Shown here: positions 25,031-36,959 of the stretch, piece after piece
Position numbering within the stretch: position 1 is the first letter of the stretch
How the letters are laid out: each line of letters opens with the position of its first letter
DNA from: Torreya grandis
Taxonomy: Eukaryota > Streptophyta > Pinopsida > Cupressales > Taxaceae
Length of the DNA stretch: 64,000 bases
NCBI GenBank assembly: GCA_037957365.1
Contig: JARHVA010000349.1
Location: 5,538,501 to 5,602,500, forward strand
Direction of reading: 5' to 3'
The notes under the pieces: model-generated
Database searches by the model: none
What the model saw: only the letters and a program-made list of their open reading frames with translations
Told to the model about the DNA's origin: nothing
Translations under genes and position numbers: made by a program

Positions 25031-25299
25031 AGGGTCTTAAAAAAAAATCCCATGACAATTCTCCCACAAGAATTACCCCAAAATAAATACCAGACTACCA
25101 AGTGGCACCTTCGCTTAGATAGCATTACATTATGTTTTGATCTTAATTTAACATTTTATCCTAGGCCCAAATCATAATTTATATAAACTAAAACCTTAGG
25201 GTAAAATATTCATGCAGTGTCATTTATACATATTTTCCAAAACTATTATGCTAAGTCATTTTTTGATTATGTTTATAAGAGTAAGGAATCCTAAAGAAA

Positions 25300-25600
25300 T
25301 GACACATGTCAAGTTGATGAGATTAAATTTGATATTTGCACAGACATCATTTAATGGTCATGAGGTCATTAGTTGATGGTCATGTGAATGTCAAATTTAA
25401 CCTTAGAAATGTGTCAAACTTATGAGATTAAATTTGAAATTCACACATATGTCATTTGAAGGTCACATAAACCTCAAATCTAACCTCACTAATGGCTAAT
25501 TTATGGAATTAAATTTGAAAATCATGTGAACATCATTTGAAAATCATGAGCATGTCAGTTGATGGTTGTATGAATGTTAAATTTAACCTCATAAATTACC
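25300..25600 (+). repeat. Degenerate TTTGATGGTCAT-type repeats, block 3
   Basis: Same array as in the other blocks, with units such as GTTGATGGTCATGTGAATGT. Confidence 0.7.
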
Positions 25601-26499
25601 TATTTGGATTCAAAAGTAGACCAAATAGATCGATGGTTCATGTTGATCCATATAGTTGATCCAATTGTGCAAGATCTATAGAGACTTTTCAAAAGTCCTA
25701 GATTAAATAAGGAGTGATAAGTGTCACCATTGTATGATCCTAGTACATAGATATAATGACCCACAATAAGTAGGAAAAATAGTACATAGATTTCAAAATC
25801 CCTAAGCATTTGCCAAGAGGCACACATATGAAGCAAAGCAAAACAAGGAGTGACAAGTGTCAAGCATATAGGAGTTAATGAGTCAAATCACTAAGATCTA
25901 TGAATTGTATCAACTTGAAAATAAGAATATCAATGGTGCAAGATCAACATAGACTTTTAAAAGATCTTGGACTCAATCAAGTGATGACACATTTCATATT
26001 TCAAAAGCTAACAGTGTATTATGGATAAAATACTTAGATATTTGGACACTTTAGCTATATTTATCAATAGACATTGGGTCTCATAGTTAAGCTAGTGTAT
26101 GAACACAGATGTATTAATCTAAATGGAAAATATAAAATTGAAGATCTAGATTCTATAAAAGGCATGGACAAGCATGCAATGCACAATTTAAATTAGTCAC
26201 AACTAATAATAGTGTCACTAGTTCTTAAACATTGGTAAAGCTACTTTGGTCCTCCATGTATATGTTGGAGTTCCATTTGAAGGCAGTTGATATGAAAAAT
26301 TAGCAAGTTGTTCTCACAACATATAAATGGATGCATGTGTAATTTTGGTAAATGGCACATATTCTGAAGTTTTTATACAATTCAAGCTATAATTGTAAAA
26401 ATAGACTTTATCTTTATAAATATGCATAAGATGCATAGCTTTAGAAAAGGCTATTTTATAATGGATAACTGTAAATAGACTCTTATATGGTATTAGAAA

Positions 26500-26526
26500 A
26501 TAGTTAGAACTACATGTTCTAACTAT
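26500..26526. promoter_or_regulatory. Promoter dyad, block 3
   Basis: Same perfect 11-bp arms and TACAT loop as block 2, again 56 bp upstream of the TATA box. Confidence 0.65.
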
Positions 26527-26581
26527 TACATGTAATGATGTTGCATGAACTTGGAGGATGAGGTGACCCCTTCCCCAAGTC

Positions 26582-26589
26582 TATATAAA
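26582..26589 (+). promoter_or_regulatory. TATA box of array block 3
   Basis: TATATAAA after the conserved CCCCTTCCCCAAGTC word. Confidence 0.6.
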
Positions 26590-27466
26590 TAATTGTAATC
26601 CAACTTGAATTTTTGTCAACGAATTTTTGAATATAGGAGTGGCAAAAAAATTTATTTTTAGAAAATGTGTTTGTGTATTTTTTTTCCAATTTATGTGTAA
26701 ATAGTTGCTACTTTCATTGGTTGTATGTTTCAATAATATTAAGTGTGCAAAAGTTGTGAATGGATTCTTTATTACTTTTATTAATTTGTTGATCTGTAAA
26801 TGTGTAATAGTTGTTGAAAGATTAGTAAATATATTGATTAAGATAGTTAGGTTCAAATTAATTCATAATTTTTATTTTGCATGATTGCTTTCTTAGATGT
26901 AGTTTTATGTGTGTGTACAATAGCTATCTCAAATATTTCACTATCCCAAGACATAATTTCCTGATTAAGGGTGTCAAATAGCTACCCTAAAAGGAATAAC
27001 CTTTGTCTAAGGCTTGTGAATTTCTTACATATTTATCTCCTTATACTTCTTAGCCGTGTCTGACTATGTATGTGTAATTACTACTAGCAACAGGCATAGG
27101 TTTTGAGAGAAATTGTCCTTTTAGAAACCATCCAAGGAAGTATTCCTAAAAACCAATGAATCTTTTCTTTCTTCCTTACCCTTCCCTCCTTTTTTAGAGT
27201 TTGTTTTGAGACCTACCCACTCTATATTAGAATCTAGTCACCCATATAATATACAGAGTTTCAAAATCCTTTAGGAACCACACCTCCATCCAAAAACCTT
27301 GTCAATAACCTACATTCCATACCATTTATTCCATCAATAGGTTGTAACAGACCACATACTTATAACTCATGCCCTAGAGTGGATTGTACCTCCATTAAGA
27401 TATTAAAACATTAGAGGCTACCTTGTTACAGATGTGGTGTGTATAAAACTTGCACCAATATTTAAC

Positions 27467-27483
27467 TGGCACTAGAAGGAGGA
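27467..27483 (+). promoter_or_regulatory. Primer-binding site, array copy 3
   Basis: TGGCACTAGAAGGAGGA lies 9 bases after the inferred LTR end at 27457. Confidence 0.55.
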
Positions 27484-27516
27484 CCAACACCTCTGATTGT
27501 ACTAATTTTTTTTATA

Positions 27517-29385
27517 ATGGATTAGATTGACAAAGGACCCATATATATCCTAGGTATCCAACATGATTTCCCCAATGACCCTTTTAAATACATTCCTAGG
27601 TTCTATTATAATCACCTAAGAGATATTGAAGGGTATCTTGTTGCTTACACATATTATATACATGTTATGGATGTAAAATTTGAGGATGTAATATATAGGT
27701 TGTTCCCTTTCACGTTCGGAGAAGATATGCATGATTGGCTTACAGAGTTGGCACCTAGTTTTATTACTAGTTGGAGTGATCTTGAGGAATATTTTTTGAT
27801 ATAATTTGGTCCAAATATTGAGTTTTATGATTTAAAAAATAATTTAACATCTTCTATGAGGTTATCTATAGCAAGTATATTGGATATGAATTATACATAA
27901 GCCATCAAAAGAGAAATCTTGTTATTGTACCCAAACTAGAACATAGTGGAAGGGTTTCTATTTACTTTCGGCACTATACACAAAGAATAAGAGATCCCAA
28001 ATGGAGAGGATGATTGGATAATCAAAGAGGTATAAGATCGTATTGTAGCCATCAATGAAGAAATTATAATGCTACAAGATAAATTGAGATACCTACAACA
28101 AGAAGAGGAATCTTTCAAGCTAGGATAATTAGATCATGTTGATTTTATCCTAGTATTTGATGAGATTATTTAAGAAGGAAATAATGACATTGAGGAAAGT
28201 GTCAATTTAAAGGAACATTACCAACCTTTGTAACAGCTCTATGAGATAGCATATTCCCAGGTAGAGGATCAATTACTTTGCCTTGAAAAATAAGATATTA
28301 GCTCTAGAGATGGTGTTGGTGACTCTTGTGATTATCAATTTGCATTATAATATCTATCAAAAGACTCATTTGATGATTATATTATTAAATTATTCCCCTC
28401 TAATCATGCAAGATCTAATATTGAGATTTTATATTATGTCATAACTAAGGCAAGTATGTATCTTTATCATGGGGCAAATGAAAAAGGTATGTTGGCTTCC
28501 CTCAGTTTTGATTCTATTTTTGATCTTCCTTTTAATAGAATTGATTCACATAGATGCTCATGCCTTGATTTGATAGATTTTAAATTCAATTTGGTTCCTA
28601 ACTCTAATGTTTAGAACACTATGGTTAATTATTTGATTGATTAAGAACACCCCTGTGTGTAGACATCAACATTACTCAACATTGAAGTAAAGACCTTTGA
28701 TTTCACATGTAATGCCCATGAAATATCATATCTTCCATAGCATAACTATTTGAAGTAATAACATTAAAAATATCAACAACATGCATTAGATGAGATGATC
28801 CCTCGAGAATCAATAGTTAATGAATCTTTCACTCCTAAAATCAAAAATATTGAGCCCTAGGTAAACAAAAAATTTATTCATGATTTGGAAAGTCAAGAGA
28901 TAATTCATTCAAATATTGAAGGTCACACTCAAAGTGAGATTTTAGATGAATTTTTTGAGTAATATGTTGTTGATTATTATACTTATGATTCTGACTCTAT
29001 ATTTGAGGACCTTTCCCATAATGAGTTCATAGAGGACAATTACTTTCAAGACTACAGGTCAAGTCTAATATCCATCTCAGTAGGTACTTTTGACAATTGT
29101 TTATCTGAGTTAGGTTCTCCTAAATACATGAGTAATAATGGTAAGCTTTTAGAATGTATGTATCATAAGGAAGATTTATTTGTTTATTATGTCTAAGATG
29201 TCCCATTGAGTAACCCTAATTTTCTATTCTACAATATGAGGGAAGGGCTCAAAATTCTACTAGATGAATACAAGGATGTTCCTTCCTATTCCAAAACTTT
29301 CATGGGGAAAACCTTATTATTACCAAAGAGTGAGAAGCATACCAAATAGAAAAAAATCCATCCCCCATCTTGTTTGGGTTTTCTT
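27517..29385 (+). pseudogene. gag: Array gag copy 3
   Basis: This is the best preserved gag core of the array. It includes F-E-D-V-I-Y-R-L-F-P-F and H-D-W-L-T-E-L, then P-S-F-I-T-S-W-S-D-L-E-E-Y-F. A Glu-rich helical stretch follows (E-E-I-I-M-L-Q, then L-R-Y-L-Q-Q-E-E-E) that may be a coiled coil. The frame has a stop in codon 3 and others after Y-F-L-I, with frameshifts later on. The last third (28600-29385) has no family that I recognise. Confidence 0.75.
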
Positions 29386-30849
29386 TAGAGTATGAGTAGG
29401 TTAGGTTTCTTGTTTTCCATCATTTGTTTTCATTATATTAATTTTTCCTGCTTTTAGTAATTTGCTTTCATAGATTAGTTTCTTCTTTTCTAGATTTCAT
29501 TTCAGTGCTTTCTTAGATTGGTTGTTCTTTAATTTCTCTGATGATCAAAATTACATTTTTTATGACTATAACCAAGTTAAAATCCAAACCAATGGAGCTT
29601 ATGACTTATGTAAAAGGGGGAAATTAGAATCTTGACACTTTAGGACTATTTTATAGATTTAGCATATTTCTACATTTTTAAGTCTTTAGGATGAAGGTAG
29701 GTAATCATGGATTATTCTAAATGGTTTCATAATTGAATAAGTATACTAGGCATGTGGAAGTTGCTCTTATATTCATTCATACAAATTTAGAAAGTTTTCT
29801 TATTTTATTAGATCAAGTGCACTTATCACATTAAATGCCTATTGAAAGTGACAATTTTGGGTATAGGTGTAGCTAGCAAGGACATTTATGTAATGATTTG
29901 TTTTATAATTATACTAGCTCACTAGGGTTCTATATTTTCTATTTTCCATTCAAGAAAAAAAGAAGATCGAAAGAAAAAGAAAAGAAGAAAGAACCAATGG
30001 ATTCAAAATATCAAAAAAAATCAAAAGGCTCATATGATGAAATAAGGTCAATGAATCATGCATCATGATCAAAATAAAAATAATGAAATGAGAAGAGAAG
30101 GAGCCCAAGGCATCTTTGTCAGGGCCATGAACACCTAGATAGTAGTAGAGTAATGCCTAAGCTTCCCTTATTTTTGAGCTTTAATAGATACTAGAATGAA
30201 ACCTATAGCCCCATCAAAGCCTTTGGAAAACTCATCATAATAAGGGTTAAATAAACTACACATTTGGCACACACAAATCCAAGAAATTAGAAGCTAATTA
30301 TATTGGGTGAATTAACTTAGGAGTCGATTTCATGTTTTTGATTTAAGTATTCTTTTGTGGCACACTTCAAGATTGTTCTAAAGATTGTTAACTGGAGTTC
30401 TAGGTTCTTGAATACTCAGGAGTATTCCCCCTATAAGTCACCATTTATTATACCTAACACACCCCCTTTTCCCATAAGGAAATGGAGACCCACTTTTTTT
30501 AGACTATGTCCTTGACTTTGAGCCTTGTCTTCTATATGTTTATGCAAAATTTGGGAAAATATTGATTATTGGCCTTTTTCATACTTTGGCAGAGTAGTAT
30601 TGGTGTTTTATTTTCATGTATTAACCTTCTTTGGGAGTCTTTGTCAAATTTTATGCTTTTGGACTTATGTTTTTAGGCTTTTCTCTTTATAACTTTTATT
30701 CTATAGGAATTGGTCTTTAGGTTTATTATGTCAGACATTTTGTTCAATAGAATTTGCTCTTCATAGCATTTTCCTTGCTGCCTAAACAATTTCCCTAAAT
30801 CAGACTTATTTTTATTAACAATATTGTTGATACACTTTCACTGATATAA

Positions 30850-32100
30850 TTATCCTTTAGCCCCTTTGAACCTACCCTTCAAGCTTTGTACAACTTTCCC
30901 TTTGGCCTTTTGATATTTCCCTTTGACCTTGACAAAGTAGATCCTTCAGGACTTTTGTCATGGATGAATGCCCTACAAAGTGAACCCTTTGGATTGTTTC
31001 TAGATAAAATATACCCTTCAACATTTTGAAAATACCCTTTAGCATTTTTAAATTTCCCTTATGAACTTCTGAAATGTCCTTCAACCTTGAACCTACCCTT
31101 CAAGATTTGTGTAACATGTCCTTTAGCCTTTTTATCATAGCCATTTTACTCCATAGAATTCCTTTAGACCTTTTATGATGGCCCTTCAACCCCTCCACAC
31201 ATTTCCTTTAGGATTTTTATCTCACCTTCACCTTTTTGAAACTTTCCTTCATATATTTCATCTAAGACACTTTCCCCTAGCCGATTGAATTCCTTTAGAC
31301 ATTTTGTCTGAGATAATTGGATCTTTAGGAGAATTATTTCAAACATTTTGTTTGAAAAAATTCCCTTGATGTAATTCCTTCTATACTTTTAAAATGACCC
31401 TTTGCCTCTGACTTACCCTTCATAATTTTTTTCAAGGACACATTCATTCAAACTTTCTAAACATACCCTTTGACCTTTTGAAATCGCCAATCAGGACTTT
31501 TGTGGTTACACTTCAAGACTTTTGTAATTGCCATTTCCCATCAAAATGTACCTTATCAAGTAGACCCTTCAAGCATTTTTGCCATGAAGTAGACCCTTTG
31601 GCCCTTTTGAACATGTCCTTCAATACTTTTGTCTAGAGCATTTTTTCCCTACAAGCCTATCCTTTGAGACTTTTTATTGTAGACCATTTCCTTTAGACTT
31701 TGTCTCAAACATTTTATCTGACACAAAAATCTTAAAACAATTCCCCTAAAGGCACATTCCCTTTGAACTCTCTAAACTGACCCTTTGAACATTTTTAAAA
31801 AGTCCCTTCAATATTTTTGAAGTGGCCACTTGCCCTTTGGGACTTTTATCCCAGACCCTTTTTCCTTCCAACCAATTCCTTTGAGACTTTTGTCCTAAGC
31901 CTTTTGTCCTCCAACTAATTCCTTTGTATATTTTATCTAAAACATCCTTCAACCCTTTTGAGACCATCCATTTAATCTTTCTTTTAGACATTTTGTCTTA
32001 GAGAATTGAGTCTTTAGGAGAATTATTATGGACATTTTATATGAAACAATTCCCTTAATGGAATTCCTTAGGACTTTGTGTCTCAAACATTTTGTTTGAT
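30850..32100 (+). repeat. Degenerate CCTTT-type repeats, block 4
   Basis: Same repeat as block 1, and similar to it over most of its length. It includes the shared words ACCCTTTGACCTTTTGAAA and GGACTTTTATCCCAGACCC. Confidence 0.7.
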
Positions 32101-32384
32101 GAAATTAGGGTCCAAAAAATATAAAACCCATGATAATTCTCCCACAATAGTTACATCAAAATAAATACCAGACTTCTAAGTGGCACCTTTGCTTAGAGAG
32201 CATTTCATTATGTTTTGAGCTTAATTTAATATTTTAGCACAAGCCCAAATAATATTTTATTAATAATAAAACCTTGGGATAAAATATTCATGCAGGGTCC
32301 TTTATACATATTTTCTAAAACTATTATGCTAAGACATTTTTTTCTTATGTTTGTAGGAGCAGGGACTCCCAAAGAAATGACACA

Positions 32385-32700
32385 TGTCAAGTTGATGAGA
32401 TTAAATTTGATAGTCATACATGTGTCACTTTATGGTCATGAGGATATCAATTGATGGTCACACAAATATCAAATTTAACCTTGACAATGTGTTAAACTTA
32501 TGAGATTAAATTTAACAATCATGTGGATGTCATTTTATGGTCATGAAGACATCATTTGACAGTCACACAAACATCAAATTTAACTTTGATAATAACTAAT
32601 TTGTGGAATTAAATTTGATTGTCGCATGGATGTCATTTTATGGTCATGAGGACATCAGTTAATGATTTTGAAAATATCAAACTTAACCTCATTAATTACC
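32385..32700 (+). repeat. Degenerate TTTGATGGTCAT-type repeats, block 4
   Basis: Same array, with unit variants TTTTATGGTCATGAGGACAT. Confidence 0.7.
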
Positions 32701-33595
32701 TATTTGGATTCAAAACTAGACCCAATAGATCAATTGTTCACATTGATCTGTATAGTTGATCCAATGGTGTGATATCGATGGAAACTTTTCAAAGGTCCTA
32801 GATTAAAGGGAATGATAAGTGTCACCATCGTAATATCCTAGTATAGAGATCCAATGACCTATATAAAGAATTGGGGAACCTAGTACATAGATCTCATAAG
32901 CCCCAAGTAGCTAACAAATGGCACACATATGAAGTATATGAAAATAGGGAGTGACAAGTGTCAAGCACTTAGGAGTTAATGAGTCAAATCACTAAGATTT
33001 ATGAACTACGTTAACTCAAAAACAAGAAGATCACTGGTGTATCAACATGGACTTTTTAAATAACCTAAACTCACTTAGGTGATGACACATGTCACACTTT
33101 GAAATCTAATAGGGCATTATGGATAGAATACATTTATCTTTGGACACTTGAGCTATATCTATCAATAGACATTGCATCTCATAGTTAAGATAGAGTATGA
33201 ACACATATGTCTTAATCTGAATGATGAATATAAAAGTGAAGATCTAGCTTCTATAAAAGGCACAAGAAAGCATGCAACACATGGTTCATATTAGACACAA
33301 TAAACAATAGTGTCACTGGTTCTAAAACATTAGTCAAGCAAGTTTGGTCTTCCATGCATATGTCAAAGTTATATTTGAAGACAACTAATCTGAAAGATCA
33401 ATAGGTTGTTCTCATAACCTTAAAAGTAGTCATGTGCATTTTTGGTAAATGGTGCATAATCTAAATTTTTCATATAGTTCAAGCTATAATTGTAAAAATA
33501 TACTTTATCTTTATGAACATGCACATGTTGCACAGCTTTGGCAAAGGCTATTTTAAATGGATAACTGCAAATAGACTCTTATAAAGTTTTAGACC

Positions 33596-33622
33596 ATAGT
33601 TAGAACTACATGTTTTAACTAT
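33596..33622. promoter_or_regulatory. Promoter dyad, block 4
   Basis: Same dyad with one C-to-T change in the right arm (GTTTTAACTAT). It lies 56 bp upstream of the TATA box. Confidence 0.6.
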
Positions 33623-33677
33623 CACATGTAATGACCTTGCATAAACTTGGAAGATGAGGTGACCCCTTCCCCAAGTC

Positions 33678-33685
33678 TATATAAA
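33678..33685 (+). promoter_or_regulatory. TATA box of array block 4
   Basis: TATATAAA after the conserved CCCCTTCCCCAAGTC word. Confidence 0.6.
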
Positions 33686-34554
33686 CAATTATTATCCAAC
33701 TTGTATTTTTGTCAAAGAATTTTTGAATATGGGAGCAACATCAATTTTTATCATCAAGAAATGTGTTTGTGTATTTTCTTTCCAATTTTTGTGTAATTAG
33801 TTATTACTTTCATTGGTTGTATGTTTCAATAATCTTTAGTGTGTAAAATCTATGAATAGATTCTTGATTATTTTGATTAATGTGTTTATTTATAGATGTG
33901 CAACAATTTTTGAAAGATTGGTAAATATATTGGTTAAGATAGTCAAGTTCAAATTGATTCATAATTCTGATTGTGCATAAGTGATTTCTTAGATGTAGTT
34001 TTTTGTGTGTGTATAACATCTACCTCAGATACTTCACTAGCCTCATTTATAATTTCCTAATTAAGTGTGTAAAATAGCTACCCTAAAAGGAGAAACCTTT
34101 ATATAATTATTTTGAATTTCTTGCATCTTTATCTCCTTACACTTCTTAGCCATGTTTGACTGTGTGTCTGTAATTTTTTAAAGTAATAGGCATAGGTTAT
34201 AAGAGCATTTATCTTTTTAGAAAATAGCTAGGGAAGTATTTCCTAAAACCCATAAAAGCTTTATTTTCTACCTTACCATTCCCTCATTTTTTGAGTTTGT
34301 TTTGACACCTTCCCACTCTATATTAGAATCCATCCACCCATCCAATTCACATAGAGTTTCACAATCCTTTAAGAACCACACCTCCATCCATAAACCTTGT
34401 CATCAACTTACATGTCCTACTAGTTATTCCATTAATAGGTTGTAATAGATTGCATACCTATAACCCATGCCCTCGAGTGGAGTTTACCTCTATTGATATC
34501 CTAAAATGTTAGAGGCTACCTCATTATGGATGTGGTTTGCATAAAACACATACC

Positions 34555-35640
34555 AAAAAGTACTTATCTAGTTTATTATGCACATTTAGAACTAGGCTAA
34601 AACAAACTATAAGTGGATTGGATTTGGATTATGTATCAATCATCAAATTCTTTAAATTTTCACATTATAGCCTCATATGCTTATGTCTAAGATGGGTGCA
34701 TCTTTCTAATACAGAATAATGACTAGATCTAGTTGTGACCACCTAGACTTTTGGGTTTTTTGTCACTTTTACTCTAATTTGCTTATATGTCATACATAGG
34801 TTATCTTTCTTTTTCAAATTATCAAACCATAGCTTCCTCGCCCTTAGATTTACTATGGAAAAATGGGTTAGTGGACACACAGTGTCAATTTTTCCTAAGG
34901 ACCCATTTATCAATGGGATATATCTACATAGCTAATGTTCTAAAGAGGGCCTCAAACTTATGTAATTCTCCCCTATGTATTGGATTGTGTATGTATAAGG
35001 ATGAAATGTGTGATAAGTAAGTACATAAATTAATCTAGCGTGTAACTTTGCAAATATTTCTCATGGGATGCGCCTTCAGTGCTTTAAACCTATAGATGGG
35101 TTGTTCATATAACTGATATTGAAATAGGAAAAAATAGGGAAGCTTTTCTCACTTGAATGCTTGATTGAATGCTTTTGATAAATTTCCTTATGATTGCATA
35201 TGTATTTTTTAGGTGAGTAATGAATCAGGATTCATCATGTATATATACCAATAATTTCAATAAATATCTCACATTAAATCACTTAGATCAACCATAAAGA
35301 CATGTTACAATAGCAAATTTTATGACTTTAAGGAACTAGACACTTAGTTTGGCACATGACACTTGTGTCAATGTAGAGATCTAACTAGGATGCAAGTGTC
35401 CAAGAAGATATAAAATAGGTACAGGTCCAAAACTTGTAGAGGATGATGATAATCAGGTTTATATCATTTTTTTCACAATATATAAGGCTTGATCATTAGA
35501 ATAAGATATGGTCAAACTAAGAGATAAGTAATAGGCATAAGAGATAGCAAATGCAAGCCTTTTGGTAGTAATAAGGTCTAGGAACTAAAGGGTATAACCA
35601 TTAGAATAACTTGCCAAGTATACAAGATAGAAGTGTTATA
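34555..35640. other. Unassigned stretch
   Basis: An open frame of 77 codons at 34787-35020 and one of 60 codons at 34537-34719 are present, but neither resembles a family I know. No repeat relation to other parts of the window was noticed. Probably a flank or an old insertion. Confidence 0.35.
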
Positions 35641-36040
35641 TAATAAAAAGTTAGTATCTATAACTATTTATCTTCACCAACTATATCAACTAACCCAATA
35701 CAGTTCAGTCTTCTAACAATATTTCATCGACTAGCCTGATACAATTCAGTCTTCCAATAATACTACATCAACCATCCCAATATAGTTTTATGTTTCTTAT
35801 TTCAATTTTTTGTTACATCGGTAGGGATAATATTATCATACTTATTTTTATATTACTCCTTGTTAAACTTCACATTTCAATTTTTTTAACATGATGTCTC
35901 TTCATAATATTTATCTATCTAATATCATCTCTTTTTTTTACATGGGTATCTATTTTATACCTTATATAACCACTATTGAATGCAACTCCTTATGATGTAA
36001 TTATGCTATACCTTTTATTATGGTTAAAGATATCCATGAT
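35641..36040. repeat. Minisatellite, left part
   Basis: Imperfect units of about 45-55 bp with the words CAACTAGCCTGATACAATTCAGTC and AATAYTWCATC at about 35670-35790. Similar words (CAACTAGTTTGATATAATTCAT) occur at 55880-55990, beyond the Gy-B insertion. Confidence 0.55.
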
Positions 36041-36049
36041 GTATTCCCA

Positions 36050-36874
36050 CTTATGTAGGTTCATATTAATTTTATGAAGATCTAAATGGTGACACCTATA
36101 GTGGGAAAGAAGATTATCAATATGTTCTTCCCATTATGGAGACCCATGTGAGAATACTAATTATCCCATCTTTACCATTTCTCACATGATTGAAAATCAA
36201 TACCATGATTTTAACATATGTTATGATGATTCTGCTAGAGGTGAATACCACAACATGATAGTAGATATCCCCATTGGTGACTCTTATGATATCAATGACA
36301 TTTTTTCCATTTCTCACATGATTTATGGTAATATTATCCATATGAACCTAATGATATTTATTTTTATGGTGAAGATCCCAATGATGACACCTATAGTGGG
36401 ACCAATTATTATTAGTATGGGCCTCTAATTTTAGGTGATCTCTATGAGGATCTTAATGATCCCACCTTCACCACTTGTCACATGGTTTAAAATCAATACC
36501 AAAAATTTCCCATCTATGATGATGATTATAATGGAGGTGAATACCCTAGCATGATAGCATATTTTCCCATTGATTATTATTACATAGATGAAAATATCTA
36601 TTCTTATTCTTCCATTTCTAGAAATCCCTATGAAAAATCAAGAAATGATGAGCATGGTTTCATTTATTTATACCCACCCTCAATCCTACCTTTGGAAGGC
36701 CTGATAAGAATAATCCATGATATCTTATCTCACATGCAACCAAATTTTTTCAACTCATTAGCTTATGAAGAACATCTAATTCATACACTTACCATAAAAT
36801 GCATTATATGTGATTTTTATCCTCGATCTTATGTGAATATTCAAATGTATCTTGTTGGTCTAATTTCAACTTAA
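36050..36874 (+). pseudogene. Decayed ORF of unknown origin with two approx. 295-bp repeats
   Basis: Two overlapping copies begin near 36080 and 36375 (shared words GATGACACCTATAGTGGGA, AAAATCAATACCA and GAGGTGAATACC). Both are coding-like. Open pieces at 36186-36428 and 36551-36874 give Asp- and Tyr-rich protein, with motifs such as E-N-Q-Y-H and G-E-Y-H-N-M-I in one copy and N-Q-Y-Q-K and G-E-Y-P-S-M-I in the other. The spacing of 292-297 bp is close to a multiple of three. I recognise no family. It could be a spacer domain of an old retroelement or a host-gene fragment. Confidence 0.45.
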
Positions 36875-36959
36875 ACCTCTTCCAACCTACCCAAATAACT
36901 ATTGTAATCAATTATTTTCAAATGGATAAACCAACCTATTATTATTCAATTAAAATTAC

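Larger units (their letters stand above)
23902..27457 (+). repeat. Array LTR-like block 3
   Basis: The block runs from TGTACCTGACACACC to TGCACCA. It carries both repeat arrays, a perfect promoter dyad and a TATATAAA box. Confidence 0.65.
27458..30448 (+). mobile_element. Array internal segment 3
   Basis: Full-length internal segment of about 3.0 kb with primer site, gag, T-rich 3' region and a purine-rich tract near 30080-30110. A second purine-rich stretch lies at about 29946-29992. The GAATACTC/GAGTATTC dyad is near 30409. No pol. Confidence 0.7.
12137..34554 (+). mobile_element. Tandem array of a gag-only LTR element (LTR-gag-LTR-gag-LTR-gag-LTR)
   Basis: Four long related blocks (LTR-like) alternate with three related gag-bearing internal segments, all head to tail on the plus strand. 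Recurring landmarks are the TGTACCTAACACACC junction (12137, 17766, 23902, 30449 with one change), the TATA region (14999, 20080, 26582, 33678) and the gag ATG (15933, 21002, 27517). The last block loses homology at about 34554, just before the primer site, where an LTR would end. No RT, RNase H or integrase is seen in any copy. That matches the described plant class of terminal-repeat elements carrying only gag. Copies look roughly 80-90% alike by eye. Confidence 0.8.
30449..34554 (+). repeat. Array LTR-like block 4 (terminal)
   Basis: This is the longest block (about 4.1 kb), because its CCTTT-type array is about 1.25 kb. Homology to the other copies stops at the CCA of 34552-34554, short of the primer site, so this is the 3' terminal LTR of the array. 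Flanks of the array (AAAAG after it) show no convincing target duplication. Confidence 0.65.

Noticed and set aside
12137..34554. Target-site duplication for the whole array
   Set aside because: Bases before 12137 (ATTGT) and after 34554 (AAAAG) do not match, and the left edge is uncertain.
34787..35020. 77-codon frame as a small host gene
   Set aside because: No recognisable domain, no promoter or splice signals that I can defend, and it is flanked by decayed repeats.
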